Source of the DNA: Cyanobacteriota bacterium SRBZ.bins.94.201705
GTDB lineage: Bacteria; Cyanobacteriota; Cyanobacteriia; Cyanobacteriales; Cyanobacteriaceae
Assembly: GCA_030549855.1 (NCBI GenBank)
Contig: JAUQQP010000044.1
Coordinates: forward strand, 246,196 to 310,195
DNA length: 64,000 nt
Reading direction: 5' to 3'
Part shown: positions 55,765 to 64,000 of the stretch, in pieces
Position numbering within the stretch: position 1 is the stretch's first letter
How the letters are laid out: every line of letters begins with the position of its first letter
The notes under the pieces: generated by a model
Database searches by the model: none
Seen by the model: only the letters and a program-made list of their open reading frames with translations
Told to the model about the DNA's origin: nothing
Made by a program: the position numbers and the translations under genes

Positions 55765-55953
55765 ATGACTATCCTCTTTCAATTGGTGTTGACTGTTTTG
55801 GTGCTTTTCTCCTTCCTGATGATTGTATATGTGCCCGTGGCTTTTGCTACCCCTCAAAACTGGGATCAGTCAAAACCCTTATTATTCATAGGCTCTGGCC
55901 TTTGGATTCTTCTTGTAATTCTTGTTGCTATTCTTAACTCTTTTGTGGTTTAA
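55765..55953 (+). CDS. psbZ: Photosystem II subunit PsbZ
   Basis: A 62-residue protein with two membrane helices joined by a short loop ([17 protein letters not shown]), exactly as in PsbZ (Ycf9), which stabilises the PSII core and its contact with antenna proteins. The adjacency to ribH is often conserved in cyanobacteria as I recall. Confidence 0.96.
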   Translation: MTILFQLVLTVLVLFSFLMIVYVPVAFATPQNWDQSKPLLFIGSGLWILLVILVAILNSFVV

Positions 55954-55997
55954 TTCTTTTTGTCTTTTTGTAACAAAGTATTAAGATTAGTTACGGC

Positions 55998-56023
55998 GGT
56001 GGGCATGAGTATATTTGCTCACC
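55998..56023 (+). other. Hairpin between psbZ and ribH
   Basis: GGTGGGCA (55998-56005) pairs with TGCTCACC (56016-56023), 8 bp with one G-T pair and a 10-nt loop. No T run follows, so it is more likely a processing or stabilising structure, or a leader element of ribH, than a strong terminator. It is not an FMN riboswitch by size. Confidence 0.4.
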
Positions 56024-56048
56024 AGACAAAAGGGAAATATAAGAAAAT

Positions 56049-56594
56049 ATGGCAGTATTTGAGGGGAATTTTCAGGAAACATCTAGCCTGCGTCTGGCAA
56101 TAGTAATAGGGCGTTTTAATGATTTGATTACCAGTAGACTATTAAGTGGTTGTCAGGATTGTCTTAAAAGACACGGCATAGATACCAATCCGGAAGGAAA
56201 TCAGGTAGACTATGTATGGGTGCCAGGAAGTTTTGAAATTCCCATGGTGGCACGGAGACTGGCACTGACTGGTATTTATGATGCTATTATCTGTCTGGGG
56301 GCGGTTATTAGGGGAGATACCCCCCACTTCGACTATGTCTGCAATGAAGCCGCTAAGGGAATAGCAGCAGTGGCTTTGGAAACGGGTATACCGGTGATTT
56401 TTGGCATCCTCACCACTGATACCATGCAACAAGCCTTAGAAAGGGCAGGCATAAAAAACAATCTGGGTTGGCATTATGCCATGAATGCTATTGAGATGGC
56501 AACACTGATGAAAAGACTACCGCCTCGTCAAGGGGGGTTAATTCAAGAGACTGTACCATCACTGGTGGCAAAGAAAACTGACTCATTACCCTGA
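56049..56594 (+). CDS. ribH: 6,7-dimethyl-8-ribityllumazine synthase
   Basis: A 181-residue enzyme of riboflavin synthesis that joins the pyrimidine intermediate with the 4-carbon product of RibB. Landmarks are [52 protein letters not shown] with the catalytic His, and [17 protein letters not shown]. The C-terminal ~20 residues are a variable tail. The ribBA gene, which makes the other substrate, is about 5.4 kb away in the same window. Confidence 0.96.
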   Translation: MAVFEGNFQETSSLRLAIVIGRFNDLITSRLLSGCQDCLKRHGIDTNPEGNQVDYVWVPGSFEIPMVARRLALTGIYDAIICLGAVIRGDTPHFDYVCNEAAKGIAAVALETGIPVIFGILTTDTMQQALERAGIKNNLGWHYAMNAIEMATLMKRLPPRQGGLIQETVPSLVAKKTDSLP

Positions 56595-56675
56595 TGGACT
56601 TTTAAAAGGAAGCCTGCAGCTTGTTCTGTTTATGAGATAATAGGCATAGTGGTATTTAAGTCCAAGTAGACCATA

Positions 56676-57782
56676 GTGGAAATCTCGTCTAAAACACTGT
56701 TACGTACCCCCCTTTATCCCCTATTTGCAGAAGCCGGCGCGAAATTTACCCAGTTTGCCGGCTGGGAAATGCCTCTGCAGTTTAGTGGGGTGAAAAATGA
56801 GCATCTAGCTGTCAGACAGTCGGTGGGGATTTTTGATATTTCCCACATGGGCAAATTTTTCCTCAGAGGCGACAATCTACGGGGTTTCTTTAGCCATCTT
56901 ACCCCCACTAACCTAGCTAATCTTCAGGCAGATAGGGCTAAATACACAGTGTTGTTAAACCCCCAGGGAGGCATTGTGGATGATGTTATATTCTACTATT
57001 TGGGGAAGGACAAGGGGGAGGAGTCTGCAGTTTTAATTGTCAACGCTGCCACTAGGGAGAAAGACTTTGCCTGGCTTCAAACACACCTAGTACCACAAAA
57101 TGTATCGGTCGAGGATAAGACTCTAGATTTAGTTTTATTGGCATTGCAGGGGAAAAATGCCATAAAGGTGCTTTCTGAACTGGTAGAGGGCGAAATAGAG
57201 GCCATAGACAGCTTTTCTCACACTTATACCAGCCTTTATGGGGAAAAGGTATTTATTAGCCGCACGGGATATACAGGGGAAGACGGGTTTGAAATTATGA
57301 TGAGTGAAGAGGCAGGGAGAAAATTCTGGCAAGATTGTATGGCAAAAGGAGTTACTCCCTGTGGGTTAGGCGCCAGAGATACTCTTCGTCTGGAGGCGGG
57401 GATGTGTCTTTATGGACAGGATATTGATGAGAATACCACTCCCTTGGAGGCGGGGTTGAGTTGGCTAGTGGGTTTCCATCATGATTTTATAGGTAAGGAG
57501 GCACTTTCTCGTCAACAACAGGAGGGGGTTAAACGAAGACTGGTGGGATTAACCATGGATGACAGACATATTCCCCGTCATGGTTATTCTCTTGTGGCAG
57601 ATAATAACCCCGTGGGGGTGGTTACTAGTGGCACTTTTTCTCCTACCCTCCAACAGGGAATAGCCTTAGCCTATATTGACTCTCGTTACAGCAAGGTGGG
57701 GCAGAAGCTAATGGTGGCAATTAGAGGCAAATTAAACCCGGCGACAGTGGTTAAAAAACCTTTCTATCGCCGTAAGTACTAG
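56676..57782 (+). CDS. gcvT: Aminomethyltransferase, glycine cleavage T protein
   Basis: A 368-residue folate-dependent T protein. It takes the aminomethyl group from the H protein and releases ammonia and methylene-THF, an essential step of photorespiratory glycine breakdown. Landmarks are QFAGWEMPLQFSG, GIFDISHMGKF, YTGEDGFEIM, GLGARDTLRLEAGMCLYGQDIDENTTPLEAGL in part, and VVTSGTFSPTL. It starts with GTG at 56676; no good ribosome-binding site is seen. It lies 81 bp behind ribH. Confidence 0.96.
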   Translation: MEISSKTLLRTPLYPLFAEAGAKFTQFAGWEMPLQFSGVKNEHLAVRQSVGIFDISHMGKFFLRGDNLRGFFSHLTPTNLANLQADRAKYTVLLNPQGGIVDDVIFYYLGKDKGEESAVLIVNAATREKDFAWLQTHLVPQNVSVEDKTLDLVLLALQGKNAIKVLSELVEGEIEAIDSFSHTYTSLYGEKVFISRTGYTGEDGFEIMMSEEAGRKFWQDCMAKGVTPCGLGARDTLRLEAGMCLYGQDIDENTTPLEAGLSWLVGFHHDFIGKEALSRQQQEGVKRRLVGLTMDDRHIPRHGYSLVADNNPVGVVTSGTFSPTLQQGIALAYIDSRYSKVGQKLMVAIRGKLNPATVVKKPFYRRKY

Positions 57783-57810
57783 CCCCCCCATTGTGACAGA
57801 TTTTGCCTTT

Positions 57811-58797
<987 letters not shown>

Positions 58798-58816
58798 TTA
58801 TTTAAACCGACGATAA

Positions 58817-58836
58817 CTTTTATAATCTCATAAAAG
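58817..58836. promoter_or_regulatory. Palindrome in the por leader
   Basis: CTTTTAT (58817-58823) and ATAAAAG (58830-58836) form a perfect 7-bp inverted repeat 38 bp upstream of the por start codon. Read on the minus strand it includes a TATAAA -10-like box, so it may be an operator. Confidence 0.3.
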
Positions 58837-58890
58837 CCTTTTCTTAATTCCTAAGTTTTTTTAAGCAGGGAATTCTCCCCCTGACTACCA

Positions 58891-58919
58891 TTGTTATCTC
58901 CACATATCCCTCTTATAAT
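58891..58919 (+). promoter_or_regulatory. Promoter of the thioredoxin-like/permease operon
   Basis: TTGTTA (58891-58896), a 17-bp spacer and TATAAT (58914-58919). The first gene starts 36 bp downstream. Confidence 0.6.
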
Positions 58920-58954
58920 AATGACTGTCACTGGAGAGGGCCAGAAGCAAGAGG

Positions 58955-59185
58955 ATGAGGATAGAAATTTTGGGCACTGGTTGTAAGAAATGCACCCAGT
59001 TGGAACAAAATACGAGGGAGGCCATAAAACAAAAGAATCTAGAGGCGGAGGTAGTGCATGTAATGGATACCAATGAGATTATTAAAAGAGGTGTCATGAA
59101 AACCCCCGCCTTGGTGATTGACGGGAAGGTGGTGTCTCAGGGAAAAGTTTTAACGGTGGAGGAGATTAATACTCTCCTAAGCTAA
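58955..59185 (+). CDS. Small thioredoxin-like redox protein
   Basis: A 76-residue thioredoxin-fold protein of the archaeal-type 'redox-active disulfide protein' group (TM0996/MTH895-like, TIGR00412). The active site is GTGCKKC near residue 8-14, and the cis-proline motif is KTPAL. It is shorter than ordinary thioredoxin. It is followed after 22 bp by a permease of the YraQ/ArsP type, an association also seen in other bacteria, so the pair may act together on a thiol-reactive substrate. Confidence 0.88.
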   Translation: MRIEILGTGCKKCTQLEQNTREAIKQKNLEAEVVHVMDTNEIIKRGVMKTPALVIDGKVVSQGKVLTVEEINTLLS

Positions 59186-59207
59186 AAACTAGGATACCAG
59201 GTGTAAT

Positions 59208-60527
59208 ATGAGGGACGGTTTCTGGAGGCAGGAGGCTAAACCCCTAGCCTGGCTGGTGGTGGGGTTTTTAGTCTGTTTCTTCTTGCCAGTGGAGTGGCTA
59301 CAAGACTCGCCTCGTCTCGGCAACGCCTTCTGGGAGGCATTATACCTGCTGCGGTGGTATGCCCGAGAACATGTATTACTTTGTCTTATTCCGGCCTTCT
59401 TTATTGCTGGGGCTATTGCGGTTTTTGTCTCCCAGGATTCTGTTTTAAAATACCTGGGGGCCAAAGCCAACCCCTTTCTAGCCTACGGGGTAGCCTCAGT
59501 ATCTGGCAGCATCCTCGCTGTTTGCTCCTGTACTGTATTACCCCTGTTTGCAGGCATTTACAGAATGGGGGCAGGACTAGGGCCAGCAATAGCCTTTCTT
59601 TATTCCGGTCCTGCCATTAACGTGCTGGCTATAGTTCTAACAGCAAAGGTGCTCGGTGTCAAGGTGGGGGTAGCCCGGGCCACTGGTGCTATTGTTTTTA
59701 GTATCCTCATTGGTTTGATAATGGCTTGGATTTTCCGCCATGAACAGTTGGAAAAAATAGCCCCTGTTGACTTAGAAAACGAGGAAAACAGCCGTCCTCT
59801 CTGGCAAAATGCCGTTTTTTTTGGGACTCTCATTGCTATTGTTGTGTTTGCTAATTGGGCTAATCCCCAGGAAGCTAATAGTCTTTGGGGGTTGATATAC
59901 ACCTACAAATGGGTTTTGACTGGCATTAGCGGTGTAATTTTGGCCCTCATTTTGGTGTTTTGGTTTCATGTCAGGAGTAGGGATGTTTTGTTTGTGTCAA
60001 CAGTGGTGTTGCTATTGACTTTGAGATATGGGCAACAGCCAGTAATACCTTTTAGTGGGGCGGTGGTAGGTTTATCCTGGTTGCTAGCTAACACCAAGGG
60101 GGAGTGTAGACAGTGGTTTGAGGAATCCTGGGGGTTTGCTAAACAGATTATGCCCCTTCTACTTTTAGGTATATTAGCAGCAGGAGCCCTTTTAGGACGA
60201 CCTGGACATGAAGCTTTAATCCCCTCTCAGTGGGTATCTCAGGCGGTGGGGGGGAATTCTCTTCGGGCTAACTTTATTGCCTCTATAGTTGGAGCATTTA
60301 TGTATTTTGCTACTCTGACGGAAATCCCTATAATACAGGGGTTAGTGGGGAGTGGCATGGGAGAAGGCCCAGCTTTAGGACTCCTTTTGGCAGGCCCGGC
60401 TTTGTCCTTACCCAGTATACTAGTGTTGCGGGGTATTATAGGCTGGCGGAAAACTGCTGTGTTTGTCACCCTGGTGGTAGTCATGGCAACCCTGAGTGGC
60501 TTGTTATACGGTCATTTTTTCTCCTAG
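59208..60527 (+). CDS. YraQ/ArsP-type permease (DUF318)
   Basis: A 439-residue permease with 8 or more membrane helices in two half-repeats. The family landmark SVCSCTVLPLF-like (AVCSCTVLPLFAGIYRMGAG) carries two Cys residues, and the second half has ATLTEIPIIQGLVGSGMGEGPALGLLLAGPALSLPS in part. Members include ArsP, which exports trivalent organoarsenicals, but many have unknown substrates. The upstream thioredoxin-like protein could keep its cysteines or the substrate reduced. This is inference. Confidence 0.85.
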   Translation: MRDGFWRQEAKPLAWLVVGFLVCFFLPVEWLQDSPRLGNAFWEALYLLRWYAREHVLLCLIPAFFIAGAIAVFVSQDSVLKYLGAKANPFLAYGVASVSGSILAVCSCTVLPLFAGIYRMGAGLGPAIAFLYSGPAINVLAIVLTAKVLGVKVGVARATGAIVFSILIGLIMAWIFRHEQLEKIAPVDLENEENSRPLWQNAVFFGTLIAIVVFANWANPQEANSLWGLIYTYKWVLTGISGVILALILVFWFHVRSRDVLFVSTVVLLLTLRYGQQPVIPFSGAVVGLSWLLANTKGECRQWFEESWGFAKQIMPLLLLGILAAGALLGRPGHEALIPSQWVSQAVGGNSLRANFIASIVGAFMYFATLTEIPIIQGLVGSGMGEGPALGLLLAGPALSLPSILVLRGIIGWRKTAVFVTLVVVMATLSGLLYGHFFS

Positions 60528-60585
60528 GGGTAAGAGAAGACAACTGTGGTATAATCTAAGAGACTTTCATGGCAAACGGAAAACA

Positions 60586-61635
60586 ATGGTAGAGAAAAGG
60601 GCAAGAATAGCAGTGGATGCTATGGGGGGGGATAATGCCCCTGGGGAGATTGTCGCAGGTGCTATCCGGGCAGCCGCGGAATTGGATGTGGAAATACTGC
60701 TGGTGGGGGATGAAGAGGCGGTGTCTGCCGAGTTGGCACGTCATAACGTAAGTCTGAAGAATATTGAAATAGTGCCCTCGGAAGGTGTAGTAACCATGGA
60801 GGAGGAGGCTATAGCGGGGGTGCGTCGTAAACCAAAAGCCTCCATCAATGTGGCCATGAATTTAGTCAAGGAAAAAAGGGCAGAGGCGGTGGTATCTGCG
60901 GGGCATTCTGGGGCTGCCATGGCTTCTGCTTTACTCAGTTTAGGGCGGATTAAGGGAATTGATCGTCCAGCTATTGGGGCGGTTTTCCCTACCATGTGTC
61001 CTGGTAAGTCTGTTATTATCCTGGATGTAGGGGCTAATGTGGACTGCAAGCCTAAATATCTGGAACAATTCGCCCTCATGGGGACAGTTTACAGTAAGTA
61101 TGTCCTAGGGGTAGAAGAGCCAAAAGTTGCTTTAATGAATATTGGGGAGGAGTCTACCAAAGGCAATGAATTAGCCAAGGAAACCTACAAGCTACTGAGT
61201 CAGAATCGCAAAATCCCCTTTGTTGGCAACGCCGAGGGAAGAGACCTTCTTTCTGGTAAGTTTGATGTTATTGTTTGTGATGGGTTTGTGGGCAATGTGG
61301 TGCTGAAACTGGTGGAGGCTGTAGGGGAGATTATTTTACAAATTGTTAAGGAGGAGTTGCCCTACGGCTGGAGGGGGAAAATAGGCACTAGCATCTTAAA
61401 ACCCAATCTACAACGATTAAAGCAGAGAATTGACCACGCGGAACACGGGGGGGCATTACTTTTTGGGGTGAATGGTGTTTGTGTTATAAGTCATGGAAGT
61501 TCACAATCCCCCTCTATTTTCAATGCTATTCGCCTGGCTAAGGAAGCTGTAGATAATAGGGTTTTAGAGGAGATTCGCACGAGAGTTTACTCCCTTCACC
61601 AGGAGGAGATGGATTTCAGCAACTCCCTTACCTAG
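60586..61635 (+). CDS. plsX: Phosphate acyltransferase PlsX
   Basis: A 349-residue enzyme that makes acyl-phosphate from acyl-ACP for phospholipid synthesis. Landmarks are IAVDAMGGDNAPGEIVAGA, SAGHSGAAMASALLSLGRI, the metal-site-like LDVGANVDCKP, NIGEESTKGNEL, and HAEHGGALLFGVNGVCVISHGSS in part. ATG 60586 gives the usual start; an open extension upstream overlaps the permease and is not family-like. A TATAAT lies at 60550. The common partner fabH is not downstream; the next gene is convergent. Confidence 0.95.
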   Translation: MVEKRARIAVDAMGGDNAPGEIVAGAIRAAAELDVEILLVGDEEAVSAELARHNVSLKNIEIVPSEGVVTMEEEAIAGVRRKPKASINVAMNLVKEKRAEAVVSAGHSGAAMASALLSLGRIKGIDRPAIGAVFPTMCPGKSVIILDVGANVDCKPKYLEQFALMGTVYSKYVLGVEEPKVALMNIGEESTKGNELAKETYKLLSQNRKIPFVGNAEGRDLLSGKFDVIVCDGFVGNVVLKLVEAVGEIILQIVKEELPYGWRGKIGTSILKPNLQRLKQRIDHAEHGGALLFGVNGVCVISHGSSQSPSIFNAIRLAKEAVDNRVLEEIRTRVYSLHQEEMDFSNSLT

Positions 61636-61664
61636 AAAATTTCACTAACATGGGCTTTTTGCCC

Positions 61665-61976
61665 TCATCTTTCCTTCTCATTTAGGTTGAAAAATTCTTT
61701 GACTTTTTCTAGCCAGCTGTAAATATCTTGCCAGGAGATATTCAACAGGGAGAATATGCCGACTAGAATCAAAATTGCCCCCAAAAAGAAGTTGTCATCG
61801 AAGAGATATAGCCCTACAATGACGATGAAATAGGGTGAGATTATACTGCTGAGTTTTTCTGCTACTTTTATTATTTCCTGGGAGTCTTTCGCAGGTATTT
61901 GTTCAGCCAAAATCCTCCCCTCGTTATCGTTTAAGGGCTCGATTTCCTTTTCTTTCTCCTGGTCATCCCTGAACAT
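61665..61976 (-). CDS. Small hypothetical membrane protein
   Basis: A 103-residue protein that I do not recognise. An acidic, charged N-terminus (about 1-40) precedes two hydrophobic segments, about 45-60 (SPYFIVIVGLYLF) and 64-82 (FFLGAILILVGIFSLL), and a charged C-terminal amphipathic helix (WQDIYSWLEKVKEFFNL). It lies 26 bp downstream of ribBA on the same strand and could be co-transcribed with it. It is convergent with plsX. Confidence 0.7.
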   Translation of the reverse strand: MFRDDQEKEKEIEPLNDNEGRILAEQIPAKDSQEIIKVAEKLSSIISPYFIVIVGLYLFDDNFFLGAILILVGIFSLLNISWQDIYSWLEKVKEFFNLNEKER

Positions 61977-62002
61977 AACTTTCCTGGATAATGGGTCTTA
62001 TC

Positions 62003-63700
62003 CTATTCTAAACTGCTTTCCTCACATTTGTAGACATATATTTTCTGACTATCCAGTGTTTTTTTGAGGTTGAGAAAAGTGACGTCTTGCGGGAGGGTTT
62101 CCCTGGCCAGTTTCACCTGCAATCCTAACATGGGATCTTGTCCCTCTGCCATTAAAAATTGTAAACAATCCAAATTTTCCCAGTTGCTAATTTCGTCCAA
62201 GATTTCTAGAATGGCCCTCAGGTAGGGATGATGGGGGTTTTTATACCACTGGGGGGTTACGAGATTGCCTTTGTCAAAGCCCAGATGGAATATTATGGCA
62301 GGTTTACTAAACAAGGCAAGGGCTACAGGCCGTACTTCTTCTTGGATTAAAAAGCTGTGTTGTCTAGCTAGCCTCCTAATATTCTCTAGTTTCTCATACC
62401 TTTGCTGGTCAGATACCAGGGGGGTTTTCCAGTTTATGGCTACAGTACAAAGGTACGTTTGTAGCAGTAGGTGCCCCAATTTTTCTGCCTTGGTTACTAT
62501 ATAGTTACAATTGTATTCATTTGTTTCTACAATGAGGGGGACCCTTTCCACTATTTCGAGGCCATAACCCTTCAAACCGGCAATTTTACGGGGGTTGTTA
62601 GTGATAAGACGAATCTGTTTGATGCCCAAGTCGTTTAAAATCTGTGCCCCTACCCCGTAGTCTCTTAAATCGGCAGGGAATCCTAGTTTCTCATTGGCTT
62701 CTACGGTATCAAACCCTTGATCTTGTAAAGCATAAGCCTTGAGTTTGTTAATCAAACCTATACCTCTGCCTTCCTGTCGCAGATATACTACCACCCCCAA
62801 GCCGGCATTTTCGATCATTTTAAGGGCAGCCTGTAACTGCATTCTACAATCACACCGCAATGAGCCCAAGGCATCCCCCGTCAAACACTCGGAATGCATC
62901 CGCACTAACACCGGCTGGTGGGGAAATTTCTCTATGTCTCCCTTGACAATGGCTAGGTGTTCAGTATTATCTAGGGTGTTTTTGTAGGCGTATATCCTAA
63001 AATTGCCAAAGATGCTGGGGAAGTAACAAGAGGTTTCCCTATGGACGAAACGATCGTGTTTGAGACGATAACTGATTAAATCGGCAATGCTGATGAGTTT
63101 GAGGTGGTGTTTTTTGGCATACTCGTACAACTGGGGTAGTCTTGCCATACTGCCATCAGGGTTTTGAATCTCACAAATTACCCCTGCCGGATACAAACCT
63201 GCTAAACGGGCTAAATCCACGGCGGCTTCTGTATGTCCTGCCCGTTTTAACACTCCCCCATCCTTCGCCCTCAAGGGAAAGACATGGCCGGGCCTTGATA
63301 GGTCTTCTGGCCTGGTTTTCGGGTTTATTGCTATTTGTATTGTCCTTGCTCTATCTTCGGCTGAAATACCTGTAGTTACACCAGTATGAGGGGCTCCGTC
63401 AATACTAATGGTGAAGGCGGTTTGGTTGCTGTCTGTATTTTTGGATACCATCAGAGGCAGTTGTAACTCGTCTAGTCTTTCCCCTGTCATGGCTAAACAA
63501 ATCAATCCCCTGGCTTCCACCGCCATAAAGTTGATCATTTCTGGGGTGGCGAATTGGGCAGCACAGATAATATCCCCCTCGTTTTCCCTATTCTCATCGT
63601 CTACCACCACCACTGGGCGCCCCGCTTTTATATCTGCCAGGGCTTCTTCTATGGTGTCAAACTTAATCTCTGTCTCTGGTTTCCTTTCTACTTCCACCAC
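62003..63700 (-). CDS. ribBA: Bifunctional RibBA with C-terminal extension
   Basis: A 565-residue fused riboflavin enzyme. Residues about 10-215 are 3,4-dihydroxy-2-butanone-4-phosphate synthase ([33 protein letters not shown]); residues about 220-415 are GTP cyclohydrolase II with the zinc-binding Cys set [17 protein letters not shown] and RQEGRGIGL. The last ~140 residues are an extra domain of unknown role, which cyanobacterial RibBA proteins often have. It starts with GTG at 63700 (an upstream ATG is out of frame). It supplies both precursors of the pathway in which ribH acts. Confidence 0.94.
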   Translation of the reverse strand: MVEVERKPETEIKFDTIEEALADIKAGRPVVVVDDENRENEGDIICAAQFATPEMINFMAVEARGLICLAMTGERLDELQLPLMVSKNTDSNQTAFTISIDGAPHTGVTTGISAEDRARTIQIAINPKTRPEDLSRPGHVFPLRAKDGGVLKRAGHTEAAVDLARLAGLYPAGVICEIQNPDGSMARLPQLYEYAKKHHLKLISIADLISYRLKHDRFVHRETSCYFPSIFGNFRIYAYKNTLDNTEHLAIVKGDIEKFPHQPVLVRMHSECLTGDALGSLRCDCRMQLQAALKMIENAGLGVVVYLRQEGRGIGLINKLKAYALQDQGFDTVEANEKLGFPADLRDYGVGAQILNDLGIKQIRLITNNPRKIAGLKGYGLEIVERVPLIVETNEYNCNYIVTKAEKLGHLLLQTYLCTVAINWKTPLVSDQQRYEKLENIRRLARQHSFLIQEEVRPVALALFSKPAIIFHLGFDKGNLVTPQWYKNPHHPYLRAILEILDEISNWENLDCLQFLMAEGQDPMLGLQVKLARETLPQDVTFLNLKKTLDSQKIYVYKCEESSLE

Positions 63701-63787
63701 GGGTATCTTCTCTGTCTTTGTCTTTCTTCCTTCTCATTTTACCTTACCCAATACAATGATTCCCTATAGTTCCATAAAAGAGGGCTT

Positions 63788-64000
63788 ATGAAAATTGGCA
63801 TTGTCGGTTTAGGTTTAATTGGGGGCTCGTTGGGGTTAGACTTGGTTGCTAAAGGTTATGAGGTGGTGGGGGTTTCGCGAAGACTTTCTACTTGTAACAC
63901 AGCGTTGGCCCGGGGCGCTGTGACTCGTGCTGGCACTGAAATGGGTCTTTTGGACAACTGTGACCTGATTGTTATTTGTACCCCCATCCAGGCCATCCTA
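63788..64000 (+). CDS. Prephenate/arogenate dehydrogenase, partial
   Basis: The first 71 codons of a gene cut by the window end. The dinucleotide-binding motif GIVGLGLIGGSLGLDL and ICTPIQAI are typical of TyrA, which makes tyrosine precursors; cyanobacterial TyrA prefers arogenate and NADP. GAGGG precedes the ATG. It diverges from ribBA. Completion needs sequence beyond position 64000. Confidence 0.85.
   Translation, partial: MKIGIVGLGLIGGSLGLDLVAKGYEVVGVSRRLSTCNTALARGAVTRAGTEMGLLDNCDLIVICTPIQAIL

Noticed and set aside
55954-56048. FMN riboswitch before ribH
   Set aside because: The space is under 100 nt with one simple hairpin; the conserved multi-helix RFN element is absent.

Overview
The window is chromosomal DNA from a phycobilisome-containing, oxygenic beta-type cyanobacterium. 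Supporting genes are psaE, psbZ, plastocyanin (petE), light-dependent protochlorophyllide reductase (por), a CpcS/CpeS-type bilin lyase, ycf37, two sets of NDH-1 CO2-uptake genes, an NtcA box in front of glnA and a Pho box in front of pstS. I cannot assign a genus. On reading I found no tRNA or rRNA gene, insertion sequence, phage gene or CRISPR array, and no HIP1 octamer.

Layout. Positions 1-3365 are almost entirely non-coding and repetitive: a ~50-bp minisatellite, five ~107-bp tandem units and diffuse degenerate repeats, with one DJ-1/PfpI gene inside. Positions 3.4-10.4 kb hold an RluA-type pseudouridine synthase with a long N-terminal extension, an FHA-PAS-GGDEF-EAL protein with degenerate catalytic motifs, a TPR protein, an HD-GYP response regulator and an MnmC-like methyltransferase. 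Positions 10.8-19 kb carry a group 2 sigma factor, thrS and a phosphate locus: pstS diverges from an operon of a CBS/coiled-coil protein, a fused PstC-PstA permease and pstB, around a three-repeat Pho box. Positions 19-28 kb carry glnA, pyrH-frr, an SDR enzyme, ppsA, a decayed gene next to a tandemly duplicated gene end, and a PipY/YggS gene.

Positions 28-55 kb contain several genes for inorganic-carbon uptake and ion or electron transport. ndhF4-ndhD4 (28.3-31.8 kb) belong to the constitutive CO2-uptake NDH-1 complex. ndhF3-ndhD3-cupA with a LysR regulator of the NdhR/CcmR type just upstream (48.9-54.6 kb) form the inducible high-affinity complex. An isolated MrpC/MrpD-like antiporter pair lies at 36.5-38.3 kb. 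Around them are a gene-poor 1.65-kb stretch followed by a frameshifted remnant, an Hsp70-like gene, scpB, petE, the SRP RNA gene ffs, an M16 peptidase, a bilin lyase, trmFO, a response regulator, thiL, ycf37, a metallophosphoesterase, rpsD, mutM, psaE and a GT39-type glycosyltransferase. Positions 54.7-64 kb hold an S1-domain protein, psbZ-ribH-gcvT, por, a small thioredoxin-like protein paired with a YraQ/ArsP-type permease, plsX, ribBA with a C-terminal extension, and the start of a prephenate/arogenate dehydrogenase gene.

Most genes are ordinary housekeeping or photosynthesis genes. The observations I consider least ordinary are the repeat-filled first 3.4 kb, the CBS/coiled-coil protein translationally coupled to a PstC-PstA fusion, the 58-bp hairpin repeat found behind both glnA and frr, and the gene decay at 26-27 kb and 33.5 kb.
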